A DNA stretch of 64,000 nucleotides from Cellulomonas taurus (GCF_012931845.1 NZ_CP051884.1:1488001-1552000), one strand, 5' to 3'; positions 26,531 through 35,201 are shown, counted from the stretch's first letter. The notes: generated by a model not told the origin, from the letters alone. Translations and numbers: made by a program.

Positions 26531-27529
26531 TCAGGCGAGCGCGATCCGACGGTCGGCGGCTGCCTGCAGGCAGTCGACGACGGTGTTGAGCAGGACGTAG
26601 ACGATGCCGAGCACCAGGGCGACCCCGGCGATGGCCGGGAAGTCGGAGGCGGCGACGGATTTGTCGAGGTAGGAGCCGACCCCGGGCCAGTCGAAGATCT
26701 TCTCCACGACCACCAGCCCGGCCAGCAGCATCCCGGCCTGGATCCCGACCATCGACAGGGTCGGACCCAGGGAGTTGCGCACCGCGTGCCGGACGAGGAT
26801 CTGCCGCTCGCTCATCCCGGCCGACCGGGCGGTGCGGGCGTGGTCGGCGGACATGTTGGCCTTCAACCCGTCCACCAGGACCCGACCGATGGCGACCGCG
26901 GGGGAGATCGCCGCGCACAGTGCGGGCAGCGCCAGATGCGCCACCGCGTCACCGAGGACGTCGATCCGCCCGGCCAGCAGCCCGTCCAGCACCAGGAACC
27001 CGGTCGGCCCGGCAGGGGCGTCGCGGATCCCGGACCGCCCACCCGAGGGCAACCAGCCGAGCTGGGCGTAGAACACCAGCAGCCCCACCATGCCGAGCAG
27101 GAAGGTCGGTGCCGCGGCCCCGGACAGCAGCACCACCCGCACGATCCCCGCGCCCCGCCAGGCCAGCGTGGTCAGCGCGGCGAACGCCACCCCGAGCACC
27201 AGCGCGATCCCCAGTACCCAGGCCGCCAGCTCCAGACTCGCGGGGAGCACCTGCGCCAGGTTCTCCGCCACCGGGGTCCGGCTGCGCAACGAGTTCTGCA
27301 GATCGCCGTGCAGCAATCCGTTCAGGTAGGTCAGGTACCGCGACACCAGGGGCTCGTCCAGCCCGAGGCGCTCGCGGGCGGCGGCCACGGCATCGGCGGA
27401 GGCATTCGCACCCACGTAGGCCTTGGCCGGGTCCACCCCGGACACCTCTTGCAGGCCGAACAGCGCCATGGTGAGCGCCAGCAGCACCCCCAGGGTGGCC
27501 CCGACCCGCTTGACCAGGAACATCACCAT
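26531..27529 (-). CDS. Peptide/nickel-type ABC transporter permease (DppB-like)
   Basis: The 332-residue permease begins with the usual N-terminal helix (LVKRVGATLGVLLALTMALF) and the external loop with GLDEPLVSRYLTYLNGLLHGD, which is diagnostic for DppB/OppB. Five more helices follow, with the EAA-type coupling motif HARTARSAGMSERQILVRHA near residue 240. It pairs with the DppC-like permease in the inner membrane. The gene is 28 bases after the DppC stop and 21 bases before the hydrolase start. Confidence 0.93.
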   Translation of the reverse strand: MVMFLVKRVGATLGVLLALTMALFGLQEVSGVDPAKAYVGANASADAVAAARERLGLDEPLVSRYLTYLNGLLHGDLQNSLRSRTPVAENLAQVLPASLELAAWVLGIALVLGVAFAALTTLAWRGAGIVRVVLLSGAAAPTFLLGMVGLLVFYAQLGWLPSGGRSGIRDAPAGPTGFLVLDGLLAGRIDVLGDAVAHLALPALCAAISPAVAIGRVLVDGLKANMSADHARTARSAGMSERQILVRHAVRNSLGPTLSMVGIQAGMLLAGLVVVEKIFDWPGVGSYLDKSVAASDFPAIAGVALVLGIVYVLLNTVVDCLQAAADRRIALA

Positions 27530-27557
27530 CTCGGCATCTCCTTCATCGGGGCGGCCA

Positions 27558-28427
27558 TCAGCGGCCGCGCATCAGGTCGCGGACGCCGTCGCCGGCGAGG
27601 TTGGCGGCCAGGGCGATCACCAGCACCGCCAGGCCGGGGAAGATCGGCACCCACCACGCCTGGAGCAGGTAGGCCATGCCCTGCGCCGCCATCGCCCCGA
27701 GTTCGGGTGCCGGTGCCGGGGACGACAGGCCGATGAACGACAGCCCGGACAGGGCGACCACCAGCCCGCCGACGTCCAGGCTGGCGGCGACGACGATGGT
27801 CGACCGGACCCCGGGCAGCAGATGCCGGGTGACCCGGATGCCCCACGGGGTTCCGGCGAGCCGTGCCGCCTCCAGGTGGGGACGCGCCGCCCAGGCCCGC
27901 ACCTCTCCGCGCACCAGCCGGGCGTACAACGGCCACCAGACCACGGCGACCCCGATCAGCGCGCTGGTGAAGCTGGCACCCAGGGCCGCCGCCACCGCCA
28001 TCGCGATCACCAGACCGGGGAGTGCCAGGAACAGGTCGGTGCCGCGCATCAGCACGGTGTCCACCCAGCCGGGGAGGGCACCGGCCAGCAGGCCGACCAG
28101 ACCGCCGATCAGCACACCGGAGACAATCACGATCACCGCCGCGATCAGGCTGGACCGCATGCCGTACAACAGCCGGGACAGGATGTCGTAGCCCAGGGCG
28201 TCGGTGCCGAACAGGTGACCCGGGCTCAACGGCGGCAGGAAGGCGTCCCCGCTGCGCAGGATCGGCGAGTGCGGGGCCAGCACCGGGGCCGCCACCGCGA
28301 CCAGGACGATCAGCACCAGCGCGCCGATCGCGATCAGGTCCACCCCGACCGCCCGGTGCCGGACGGCGGTCAGCTTCGCCCAGCGGCGGGCTGCTCGCCC
28401 GGGGGCGACGGCGGTCATCGTGGTCAT
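27558..28427 (-). CDS. Peptide/nickel-type ABC transporter permease (DppC-like)
   Basis: The 289-residue permease contains LFGTDALGYDILSRLLYGMR, the DppC/OppC hallmark after the first external loop, and the coupling segment YARLVRGEVRAWAARPHLEA followed by AARLAGTPWGIRVTRHLLP. About six helices are present. The ATG at 28427 overlaps the stop of the fused ATPase gene (ATGA). Together with the DppB-like protein it forms the translocation pore for the ligand delivered by the lipoprotein encoded at 30108-31694. Confidence 0.93.
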   Translation of the reverse strand: MTTMTAVAPGRAARRWAKLTAVRHRAVGVDLIAIGALVLIVLVAVAAPVLAPHSPILRSGDAFLPPLSPGHLFGTDALGYDILSRLLYGMRSSLIAAVIVIVSGVLIGGLVGLLAGALPGWVDTVLMRGTDLFLALPGLVIAMAVAAALGASFTSALIGVAVVWWPLYARLVRGEVRAWAARPHLEAARLAGTPWGIRVTRHLLPGVRSTIVVAASLDVGGLVVALSGLSFIGLSSPAPAPELGAMAAQGMAYLLQAWWVPIFPGLAVLVIALAANLAGDGVRDLMRGR

Positions 28428-30103
28428 CGGCTGGCTCCGATCCGGTGCTGCGGGCCGGGGATCGCGGCCAGCAGGGTGCGGGTGTACTCGTGTGCGGGTG
28501 CCGCGCAAACCTGGTCGGTGGGCCCGACCTCGACGATCCGGCCCGCCCGCATCACCGCGATCCGGTCGGCGACGATCCGGGCCGCCGCCAGGTCGTGGGT
28601 CACGAACAGCACCGACATGCCCAGGTCGCGGCGCAGCCGACCGATCAGGTTCAGCACGGTGGCGGCCAGCGACACATCCAGTGCGCTGGTCGGCTCGTCG
28701 CAGAGCAGCACGGTCGGCGGCACGATCACCGCCCGGGCCAGCGCGACCCGCTGGCGCTGCCCGCCGGAGAGCTGGTCGCCGCGGGCCCGGGCGGTCTCCT
28801 CCGGCAGTCCGACGGTGCGCAGCGCGTCCAGCACCGCGGTCCGGCGCTGCTCACGGGACATCCCGGTGACGTGCGAGCGCAGCCGCTCGTCCAGCATCGT
28901 CCCGACCCGCAGCCACGGGGTGAGCGAGGCACCGGCGTCCTGGAACACCATCTGCGGGCGGGCGCCGTCGGCGACGGTCACCGACCCGGAGGTCAGGGTC
29001 TCCAATCCGGCGACCACCCGGAGCAGGGTGGACTTGCCACAGCCGCTCTCGCCGACCAGGGCCACCGACTCCCCGGCCCGCACCTTCAGGTCCACCCCGC
29101 GCAACGCCGCCAACGTCCGGCGCTGCCAGGGCGGTCCGGAGCGGAACTCGCGGTGCGCGTCGCTGACCGTGACGGCCGCCGTGGGCTTGATCGGCGGCGC
29201 GGGCCAGCGTGCGGGCAGGGTCGGGGTCGGTGCGCCGGGGGCCAGGTCCAGCACCCCGTCGGCGCCGATGGCCAGGTCGTCGTCCCCGGCAGGCGGGGCG
29301 GCGGTGACCGGCATCGCCGCCAGCGGCCGGTCACGTGGCGTGTCCAGGTCGATGCGGGACCGCAACAGGTTCTTGGTGTAGCCGTGCTGCGGATCGCCGA
29401 ACACCTGGTCCACGGCCGCCGACTCGACGATCCGTCCGGTCTGCATCACCGCGATCCGGTCGCAGACCTGGGCCGCCACCCCGAGGTCGTGGGTGACGAA
29501 GACGATGGAGCAGTCGATCTCCGCGCGCAGCGCGAGCAGCAGGTCCAGGATCTGCGCCTGCACCGTGACGTCAAGGGCGGTGGTCGGCTCGTCGGCCAGG
29601 ATCAGCGACGGTCGTCGGGCCACCGCCAGCGCGATCATCACGCGCTGGCGCAGACCGCCGGACAGCTGGTGCGGGTACGCCTTCAACCGGTCGGCCGGCT
29701 GCGGGATGCCCACGTCCGCCAGCAGCGACAGTGCCTGCGCCCGGTCCCGGGTCACCTCGGCCAGCTGGCGGCCGATGGTCATCGTCGGATCCAGCGAGGT
29801 CATCGGATCCTGGAACACCGCGCCGACGTGCCGGCGGCGGGTGGCCCGCCGCACCGGGTCCGGGGCGTGGATCATGTCGGTCCCGGCCAGGTCGATCGCA
29901 CCGGAGACCTCCGGCCGGGCGGCGGCGGGCAGCAGCCCCATCACCGCCAGGCCGAGGATGCTCTTGCCCGATCCCGACCCGCCGACCAGGCCGAGCACCT
30001 CACCGGGGGCCACGCTCAGGTCCACGCCGCGCACCGCGTGCACGCTCTCCCCGTCGCGGCGGAGCCGGACCTCCAGCCCGGTCACGCTCAGGACGTCGGT
30101 CAT
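28424..30103 (-). CDS. Fused two-domain ABC ATPase (DppD-DppF-like)
   Basis: The 559-residue protein joins two ATPase domains. The first has GLVGGSGSGKS, LSGGLRQRVMIALA, LILADEPTTALDV and FVTHDLGV. The second has ALVGESGCGKST, LSGGQRQRVALARAVI, VLLCDEPTSALDV and FVTHDLAA. A linker rich in Pro/Ala (about 255-305) separates them. Both domains keep all catalytic motifs. This is the usual fused DppD/F arrangement of actinobacterial peptide-type importers. The ATG at 30103 is 4 bases after the substrate-binding protein's stop; an upstream in-frame start would run into that gene and is not supported. Confidence 0.94.
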   Translation of the reverse strand: MTDVLSVTGLEVRLRRDGESVHAVRGVDLSVAPGEVLGLVGGSGSGKSILGLAVMGLLPAAARPEVSGAIDLAGTDMIHAPDPVRRATRRRHVGAVFQDPMTSLDPTMTIGRQLAEVTRDRAQALSLLADVGIPQPADRLKAYPHQLSGGLRQRVMIALAVARRPSLILADEPTTALDVTVQAQILDLLLALRAEIDCSIVFVTHDLGVAAQVCDRIAVMQTGRIVESAAVDQVFGDPQHGYTKNLLRSRIDLDTPRDRPLAAMPVTAAPPAGDDDLAIGADGVLDLAPGAPTPTLPARWPAPPIKPTAAVTVSDAHREFRSGPPWQRRTLAALRGVDLKVRAGESVALVGESGCGKSTLLRVVAGLETLTSGSVTVADGARPQMVFQDAGASLTPWLRVGTMLDERLRSHVTGMSREQRRTAVLDALRTVGLPEETARARGDQLSGGQRQRVALARAVIVPPTVLLCDEPTSALDVSLAATVLNLIGRLRRDLGMSVLFVTHDLAAARIVADRIAVMRAGRIVEVGPTDQVCAAPAHEYTRTLLAAIPGPQHRIGASR

Positions 30104-30107
30104 CGGG

Positions 30108-31694
30108 TCAGCCCCGGCCCAGGGCGGCGAAGTGCAGCACGTTGTACTCCAGGACGTTCTGCGCCTCGGCGGCACCGGTGACATCCGGCGTGGTCAGCAG
30201 GGTGCTGTTCAGCGACCCGATGGAGAACCAGTAGCGGGTGGCGTTCACCGCGTCGGCGACCGGTGCGTAGGCGGTGACGTCCGCGCTGGCCCGGGCGGTG
30301 TCCAGCAGGTCGGTCAGTCCGGGCACCTCGGCGCCGAACAGGTCGAGGCCACCGGCCGGGGTGTAGATGATCGAGGCCCAGGCGTCGGGGTGTCCGGCGT
30401 CCGGGAACACGGAGAACACCGCCAGGTCCGGTCCGTCGGTACCCTCGTCGGCGATGCCGTAGATGGTGCCGGCCGAGTAGGCGACCGCCTCCGCCGGGAT
30501 GCCCGCCGTGCTCAGCCGGGATCCGAGTTCCTCGGCGACCGCCTTGCCGTCGGCGCTAGACCCGGCGTACGCGATCCGCACCGTGCCGGAGGGCGGCGCA
30601 CCGAGTGCCGACCAGGCGGCGCTGTCGTAGCTGATGCCCTGCTCGTCGATCCCGGCGTCCACCATGCCCTGCGGGAACAGCTGGTCGGTCGGCACCTCCA
30701 ACGACCCCATCGCCTCGTCGATGATCGACTCCTTGTCGATCCCGGCGAACAGGGACTGGCGGGCCTCCACGCTGGACAGCCAGGCCGACGCCGGGTTCAC
30801 GTAGATCATCTGCGTGGTGAAGTTGGCGAAGGTGCTGGTGCTGACCTCCTCGCTGTCGGCGAAGGACTCGAAGGAGGTCTTGTTCAGGTTGCCCAGGATC
30901 GCGTCGATCTCCCCGCGCTCGAGCTGCAACTGTGCGGCGGAGGCGTTCTCGGCCACCTGCAGTTCGATGTCGGTCAGCTCGGGTGCGTCACCCCAGTAGC
31001 CGTCGTAGGCGGTCAGCTCGTACCGCTCGCCGGTCTGGACCCCGGTCAGTTCGTACGGGCCGGTGCCAGCGTCGTGGCTGGTCAGGTAGGTCTGGGCGAA
31101 GTCGTCGCCCGCCTGCTCGTCCAGAACGGTGGGGCTGATCATCTTCACGCCGAACGGCGATGCCAGGTAGTCCAGGAACGCCTGGTTCGGTGCGCTGAGC
31201 GTGATCACCGCGGTCAGGTCGTCGGGGGTCTCGACGCTGACCACGTCCCCGACCATGTAGGCCGGACCGGCGTCCACCTGGGTGCGCCGCTCGAAGGACT
31301 TCTGCACCGCGGCGGAGGTGAAGGCGGTGCCGTCGTGGAAGGTGACGCCGTCGCGCAGGGTGAAGGTGTAGGTCAGTCCGTCGTCCGAGACGGTCCAGTC
31401 CTCGGCCAGCTCCGGCACGATCTCCGGGCTCTCGGTGCCGTCCTGGTAGGCGACCAGGCCCTCGTAGGTGTTCTCGATGATGTTCAGCCCCGGGCCGTCG
31501 TAGTTCACGTCCGGGTCCGGCGGGGTGGTGTATCCGGTGAGCATGACGGCGGTGAAGACGTCGTCGCCGCTGCCCGCGCCGGTCGATCCGAGGGTGCCGC
31601 TCTGGCCGCATGCGGTCAGGGCCAGCAGTCCGGTCAGGGCGGGCAGGGCGAGCAGGAGGGTGCGGGGGCGGCGGCGTGCGGGGCTGGGGGACAT
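30108..31694 (-). CDS. ABC transporter substrate-binding lipoprotein (family 5)
   Basis: The 528-residue lipoprotein has a lipobox LLALTAC followed by a Gly/Ser linker, then the SBP family 5 blocks NIIENTYEGLVAYQDGTE, VPELAEDWTVSDDGLTYTF and LRDGVTFHDGTAFTSAAV. Family 5 proteins bind di- and oligopeptides, nickel chelates and various small polar compounds, so the ligand cannot be read directly. It is the first gene of the leftward operon and its promoter faces the amidohydrolase gene across a region with two palindromes. GAGAGG lies 6 bases before the ATG. Confidence 0.94.
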   Translation of the reverse strand: MSPSPARRRPRTLLLALPALTGLLALTACGQSGTLGSTGAGSGDDVFTAVMLTGYTTPPDPDVNYDGPGLNIIENTYEGLVAYQDGTESPEIVPELAEDWTVSDDGLTYTFTLRDGVTFHDGTAFTSAAVQKSFERRTQVDAGPAYMVGDVVSVETPDDLTAVITLSAPNQAFLDYLASPFGVKMISPTVLDEQAGDDFAQTYLTSHDAGTGPYELTGVQTGERYELTAYDGYWGDAPELTDIELQVAENASAAQLQLERGEIDAILGNLNKTSFESFADSEEVSTSTFANFTTQMIYVNPASAWLSSVEARQSLFAGIDKESIIDEAMGSLEVPTDQLFPQGMVDAGIDEQGISYDSAAWSALGAPPSGTVRIAYAGSSADGKAVAEELGSRLSTAGIPAEAVAYSAGTIYGIADEGTDGPDLAVFSVFPDAGHPDAWASIIYTPAGGLDLFGAEVPGLTDLLDTARASADVTAYAPVADAVNATRYWFSIGSLNSTLLTTPDVTGAAEAQNVLEYNVLHFAALGRG

Positions 31695-31755
31695 GGCATG
31701 CCTCTCGGTCGGGCGTCGCGGTGGGAAGGGGAGGGGAGGAGGGGACCCGGGACGC

Positions 31756-31776
31756 TTTCCTGTCAGTGACCGGAAA
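31756..31776. promoter_or_regulatory. Predicted operator 1 (near-palindrome TTTCCTGTCAGTGACCGGAAA)
   Basis: The 21-base site is palindromic except at the centre and at one mirrored pair. Its core CTGTCAGTGACCG matches operator 2 at 9 of 13 positions under the shared consensus CTGTCRGYGACMG. It lies upstream of the importer operon start. The TetR-type product of 33078-33785 is the obvious candidate to bind it; this is inference. Confidence 0.65.
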
Positions 31777-31829
31777 AGTAGGCGGCGGTCGTTGCGGGGG
31801 AGTGTCCGCGTGTTGCCCGGAGGTAAAAT

Positions 31830-31842
31830 CTGTCGGCGACAG
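31830..31842. promoter_or_regulatory. Predicted operator 2 (perfect palindrome CTGTCGGCGACAG)
   Basis: A 13-base palindrome with a single central base lies 70 bases (centre to centre) from operator 1 and ends 9 bases before the -10 box of the amidohydrolase. In that position a bound repressor would block the spacer between -35 and -10. Confidence 0.65.
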
Positions 31843-31851
31843 GTAATGCGC

Positions 31852-31857
31852 TAGCCT
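31852..31857 (+). promoter_or_regulatory. Leaderless-type -10 box of the amidohydrolase-tetR unit (TAGCCT)
   Basis: TAGCCT is followed by exactly 6 bases and then the GTG start codon, with no ribosome site. Operator 2 lies just upstream. Confidence 0.6.
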
Positions 31858-31863
31858 GCTCGC

Positions 31864-33081
31864 GTGACCGACCTCCTGCTGCGGGACACCCGCCTGATCG
31901 ACGGCACCGGCTCCGCGCCGCGCGAGCACGTCGACGTGCTGATCGCCGACGGACTCATCGCCACCGTCGCCCCCACCGGGCAGCTGCCCACCGGCGAGCG
32001 GCTGCGGGTGATCGAGGGCAGGGGGCGCACCCTGCTGCCGGGCTTCCTCGACTGCCACGTGCACGTCAGCACGCTGCCCGGCAAGGACGCGATGGCCGAG
32101 GTCATGGCCCCGGAGTCGCTGCTCGTGCTCCGCTCGGTGCCGCACCTGTCCGCGACCCTGGACGCCGGGGTGACCACGGTGCGCGACCTGGCCGGCGCCG
32201 ACTCCGGGTACCGATCGGCGGTCGATCAGCACCTGGTCCGCGGACCCCGCCTGCTGATCGCCATCCGGATCCTCTCCATCACCGGCGGGCACGGCGACTG
32301 GCGCACCGTCGAGGGGCTGGCGCTGGACACCGGACCCGGCGCCGGGGCGATCGCGGATTCACCCGCGGAGTTCGTCCGTGCGGTGCGCGAGGTGCTCCGT
32401 CAGGGGGCCGACTGGGTCAAGGTCGCCGCCACCGGAGGGATGGGCAGCCCCGGCAGCCACCCGGAGTCCGGCGGACTGAGCGAACCCGAACTGCGGGCGG
32501 TGGTCGCCGAGGCCGAGCGGCACGGCGGTGTCGGGGTGGCCGCGCACGCCCAGGGTGCCGCCGGGATCGCCGCCGCCGTCCGATCCGGGGTCCGCAGCAT
32601 CGAGCACGGCTACCAGATCGACGACCCGACGATCGATCTGATGGGGGAGCGGGGCACCTGGCTGGTGCCCACCCTGTCCACCCTGACCCGCCCGCTGTCC
32701 GACGGTCTCGCCCCGTGGGTCGCGGTCAAGCGCCGCACCATGAAGGAGCAGGCGAGCGAGCGCCTGCACGCCGCGCTGAGCGCCGGGGTCCCGGTGGCGC
32801 TCGGCACCGACGCCGGGATCGCCCCGCACGGCACCAACCTCACGGAACTGGGGCTGCTCGTCGACCACGGGCTGTCCCCGATGGCAGCCCTGGTCGCCGG
32901 GACGTCCGGTGCCGCTCGGATGCTGGGGCTGGACGATCAGGTCGGCAGCATCGTCCCCGGCATGCGTGCGGATCTGGTGCTGACCGACGTCGACCCCGTG
33001 ACCGAGATCACCGCCCTCGCCGACCCGGACCGGATCACCCTGGTCGTCCAGGACGGCCGCGTCGTCAAGGAGCTGCGATGA
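31864..33081 (+). CDS. Amidohydrolase family protein (COG1228 type)
   Basis: The 405-residue metal-dependent hydrolase has the full amidohydrolase metal set: H65 and H67 (FLDCHVHVS), bridging K186 (ADWVKVAATGG), H228 (AAHAQG), H248 (SIEHGY) and D316 (ALGTDAG). The ATGGMGSPGSHP loop is typical of the COG1228 group with imidazolonepropionase-like and prolidase members. Some COG1228 members cleave Xaa-Pro dipeptides, which would fit the peptide-type importer next door, but specificity cannot be read. There is no signal peptide. It overlaps tetR by 4 bases and diverges from the importer operon. Confidence 0.88.
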   Translation: MTDLLLRDTRLIDGTGSAPREHVDVLIADGLIATVAPTGQLPTGERLRVIEGRGRTLLPGFLDCHVHVSTLPGKDAMAEVMAPESLLVLRSVPHLSATLDAGVTTVRDLAGADSGYRSAVDQHLVRGPRLLIAIRILSITGGHGDWRTVEGLALDTGPGAGAIADSPAEFVRAVREVLRQGADWVKVAATGGMGSPGSHPESGGLSEPELRAVVAEAERHGGVGVAAHAQGAAGIAAAVRSGVRSIEHGYQIDDPTIDLMGERGTWLVPTLSTLTRPLSDGLAPWVAVKRRTMKEQASERLHAALSAGVPVALGTDAGIAPHGTNLTELGLLVDHGLSPMAALVAGTSGAARMLGLDDQVGSIVPGMRADLVLTDVDPVTEITALADPDRITLVVQDGRVVKELR

Positions 33082-33785
33082 CCACCACCCCCACGCCCCG
33101 TCGCCGGGGCCGCCCGCGTTCGGCCCCGCGACCCGACTCCGGTCTGTCTACCCGGGAGGAGATCCTCGCCGCCGCCGCCCGCCTGTTCGGCGAGCAGGGC
33201 TACACCGAGACCACCACCCGGCAGATCGCCGACGCGGTCGGGATCAAGCAGGCGTCGCTGTACTACCACTTCCCGGACAAGAGCCAGATCCTGCGCTCCC
33301 TGCTCAAGGGCACCGTCGCCCCGTCGGTGCAGTGCGCGCTCTGGCTGCAAGGGCGCACCGACGACCCGGCCGTCGCCCTGGCCGCGCTCACCCGCTACGA
33401 CCTGGACGGCCTGCTGCGCGACCGGTGGAACCTGCACGTGGTCTACCGGCTGCTGGACATCGCCGAGACCGAGTTCGCTGAGACCCGGGAGAGCCAAGTC
33501 GCCCTGCGCGGGCACTACCGCGACCTGTCCGCCGCGACCCTGGCCCGGCACGGCACCGACCCCGCGGCGCTGTCGGACGCCGACCTCGAACTGCCCTTCG
33601 GCCTGGTGGAGGGGATCATCTCGCAGCGCCAGTGGGGGGACGACGGTACTCGGGGTGCCTACGCCGAGGCCGTGGTGCGCGGCTGCCTGCGCCTGGTGCA
33701 CGTCCCCGAGGCCGCCATCGCCGCCACCGTCGCCGCGGGGGTCGCGCTGGCCGAGGAGTTCCGGGCCGAGACCGGCGAGGACTGA
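33078..33785 (+). CDS. TetR-family transcriptional regulator
   Basis: The 235-residue protein has a basic N-terminal tail (RRRGRPRSAPR), then the TetR DNA-binding domain: REEILAAAARLFGEQGYTET and the HTH TTRQIADAVGIKQASLYYHF at about residues 45-66. The C-terminal helical ligand domain has no recognised subfamily. The ATG overlaps the amidohydrolase stop. It most likely controls its own promoter and the divergent importer operon through the paired palindromes at 31756-31842, with the imported compound or a product as ligand. That regulation is inferred from position only. Confidence 0.9.
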   Translation: MTTTPTPRRRGRPRSAPRPDSGLSTREEILAAAARLFGEQGYTETTTRQIADAVGIKQASLYYHFPDKSQILRSLLKGTVAPSVQCALWLQGRTDDPAVALAALTRYDLDGLLRDRWNLHVVYRLLDIAETEFAETRESQVALRGHYRDLSAATLARHGTDPAALSDADLELPFGLVEGIISQRQWGDDGTRGAYAEAVVRGCLRLVHVPEAAIAATVAAGVALAEEFRAETGED

Positions 33786-33818
33786 CGCCGTGTCGGTGTC
33801 GGGCGGCACGATGGGGGC

Positions 33819-34376
33819 ATGGCCGCCGACGACCCGTTGATCCTGCCCGACGTCGCCGCCTGGCGTGCCTGGCTGGACGTCCACGAGTCGGCGTCGGACG
33901 GCGTGTGGTTGCTGCTCGCCAAGAAGGGCACCACGGACCCGACCAGCATCTCCGCCGCGCAGGCCCTGGACGAGGCGCTGTGCTCGGGCTGGATCGACGG
34001 TCAGCGACTCGGCCGGGACGAGACCACCTTCCTGCAGCGCTATACCCCACGCCGGGCCCGCAGCCTGTGGTCGGCGCGGAACGTGCAGTACATCGCGCGG
34101 CTGACCGCGGCGGGCCGGATGCGCCCGCGCGGGCTGGCCGAGGTCGCCGCCGCCCAGGCCGACGGTCGCTGGGACCGTGCCTACGCCGGGCAGTCGACCA
34201 TCGAGGTGCCGCCGGATCTGGTCGACGCACTCGCCGCGGCACCCGGTGCCGCCGAGGCGTTCGCCGCGCTGGCGAAGTCCGAGCGCTACTCCGTCCTGCA
34301 CCAGGTGGTGACCGCGGCGACCCCGCGGACCCGGGCGGCTCGGATCGCCCGCTGGGTCGCCCGGCTCACGCCATGA
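33819..34376 (+). CDS. YdeI/OmpD-associated family protein
   Basis: The 185-residue soluble protein has the YdeI hallmarks: DVAAWRAWLDVHESASDGVW, KKGTTDPTSISAAQALDEAL, CSGWIDGQ and FLQRYTPRRARSLWSARN, followed by a helical DUF1905/YdhG-like C-terminus. Family members have been linked to antimicrobial peptide resistance in enterobacteria, but no biochemical activity is established. It follows the TetR gene by 33 bases on the same strand but has no evident functional link to the importer cluster. Confidence 0.88.
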   Translation: MAADDPLILPDVAAWRAWLDVHESASDGVWLLLAKKGTTDPTSISAAQALDEALCSGWIDGQRLGRDETTFLQRYTPRRARSLWSARNVQYIARLTAAGRMRPRGLAEVAAAQADGRWDRAYAGQSTIEVPPDLVDALAAAPGAAEAFAALAKSERYSVLHQVVTAATPRTRAARIARWVARLTP

Positions 34377-34432
34377 CCTGCCGTGCGCGTTCTCACAGCG
34401 GCAGAATCCGGCACCCGGGCGGCCCGAGGACC

Positions 34433-34438
34433 TAGAAT
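34433..34438 (+). promoter_or_regulatory. Leaderless-type -10 box of pdtaR (TAGAAT)
   Basis: TAGAAT lies 7 bases before the GTG at 34446 with no ribosome site between. It fits the pattern used by about a dozen genes in this window. Confidence 0.6.
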
Positions 34439-34445
34439 CCTCAGC

Positions 34446-35138
34446 GTGAGCACCCAGGACGCAACCCCGAACGAGGTCGCGGAGTCGGCAGACGCCGCTC
34501 CGCTCGACCTCGACATCCCCACCAAGACCGAGCAGAAGGCCGCCGAGCCGGAGGCCCGCCCGGCCCGTCGTGCCGTCGTCGCCGAGGACGAGGCCCTGAT
34601 CCGGATGGACGTCGTCGAGACGCTCCGCGAAGCCGGGTTCGACGTGGTCGGCGAGGCCGGCGACGGCGAGCAGGCGGTCGCCCTGGCCACCGAGCTGAAG
34701 CCGGACGTCGTCGTGATGGACGTCAAGATGCCGGTCCTGGACGGGATCTCCGCCGCCGAGCGGATCGCCAAGGCCCACCTGGCGCCGGTGGTCCTGCTGA
34801 CCGCCTTCTCCCAGACCGAGCTGGTCGAGCGCGCCCGCGACGCCGGTGCGATGGCCTACGTCGTCAAGCCGTTCAGCCCGGCCGACCTGCTGCCCGCGGT
34901 GGAGATCGCCATCTCCCGCTACGCGCAGATCACCGCGCTGGAGTCCGAGGTGGCCGACCTGGCCGAGCGCTTCGAGACCCGCAAGCGCGTGGACCGGGCC
35001 AAGGGCCTGCTGATGACCAAGATGGGTCTGTCCGAGCCGGAGTCCTTCCGGTGGATCCAGAAGACCTCGATGGACCGTCGGCTCACCATGCGCGAGGTCG
35101 CCGACGCCGTGATCGACCAGGTAGGCGGCGCTTCCTGA
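34446..35138 (+). CDS. pdtaR: ANTAR-domain response regulator PdtaR
   Basis: The 230-residue protein has a receiver domain with acidic pocket VVAEDEAL, phospho-acceptor D92 (VVVMDVKMPVLDG) and K141 (YVVKPFSP), then an ANTAR RNA-binding domain (about 165-225: VADLAERFETRKRVDRAKGL). It is the orthologue of mycobacterial Rv1626/PdtaR, the partner of the histidine kinase PdtaS, and acts as an RNA-binding antiterminator. Compared with Rv1626 it has an extra acidic tail of about 40 residues. The kinase gene is not in the window. The GTG is chosen from its leaderless -10 box; a strong terminator follows. Confidence 0.93.
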   Translation: MSTQDATPNEVAESADAAPLDLDIPTKTEQKAAEPEARPARRAVVAEDEALIRMDVVETLREAGFDVVGEAGDGEQAVALATELKPDVVVMDVKMPVLDGISAAERIAKAHLAPVVLLTAFSQTELVERARDAGAMAYVVKPFSPADLLPAVEIAISRYAQITALESEVADLAERFETRKRVDRAKGLLMTKMGLSEPESFRWIQKTSMDRRLTMREVADAVIDQVGGAS

Positions 35139-35168
35139 CCCTGACCTGACCCTCGGAGCTCACCGCGG

Positions 35169-35201
35169 AGCCCGGCCCGTCCACACCGGACGGGTCGGGC
35201 T
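35169..35201 (+). terminator. Terminator after pdtaR
   Basis: Arms of 14 bases (AGCCCGGCCCGTCC and its near complement with one G-T wobble) flank the loop ACACC and are followed by TCGTGCGTT. It separates pdtaR from the livK promoter. Confidence 0.8.

Noticed and set aside
24424..33785. Complete guanidine or urea carboxylase pathway
   Set aside because: No biotin-dependent carboxylase or allophanate hydrolase is encoded anywhere in the window, so the DUF1989 pair cannot be assigned to that pathway from this sequence.
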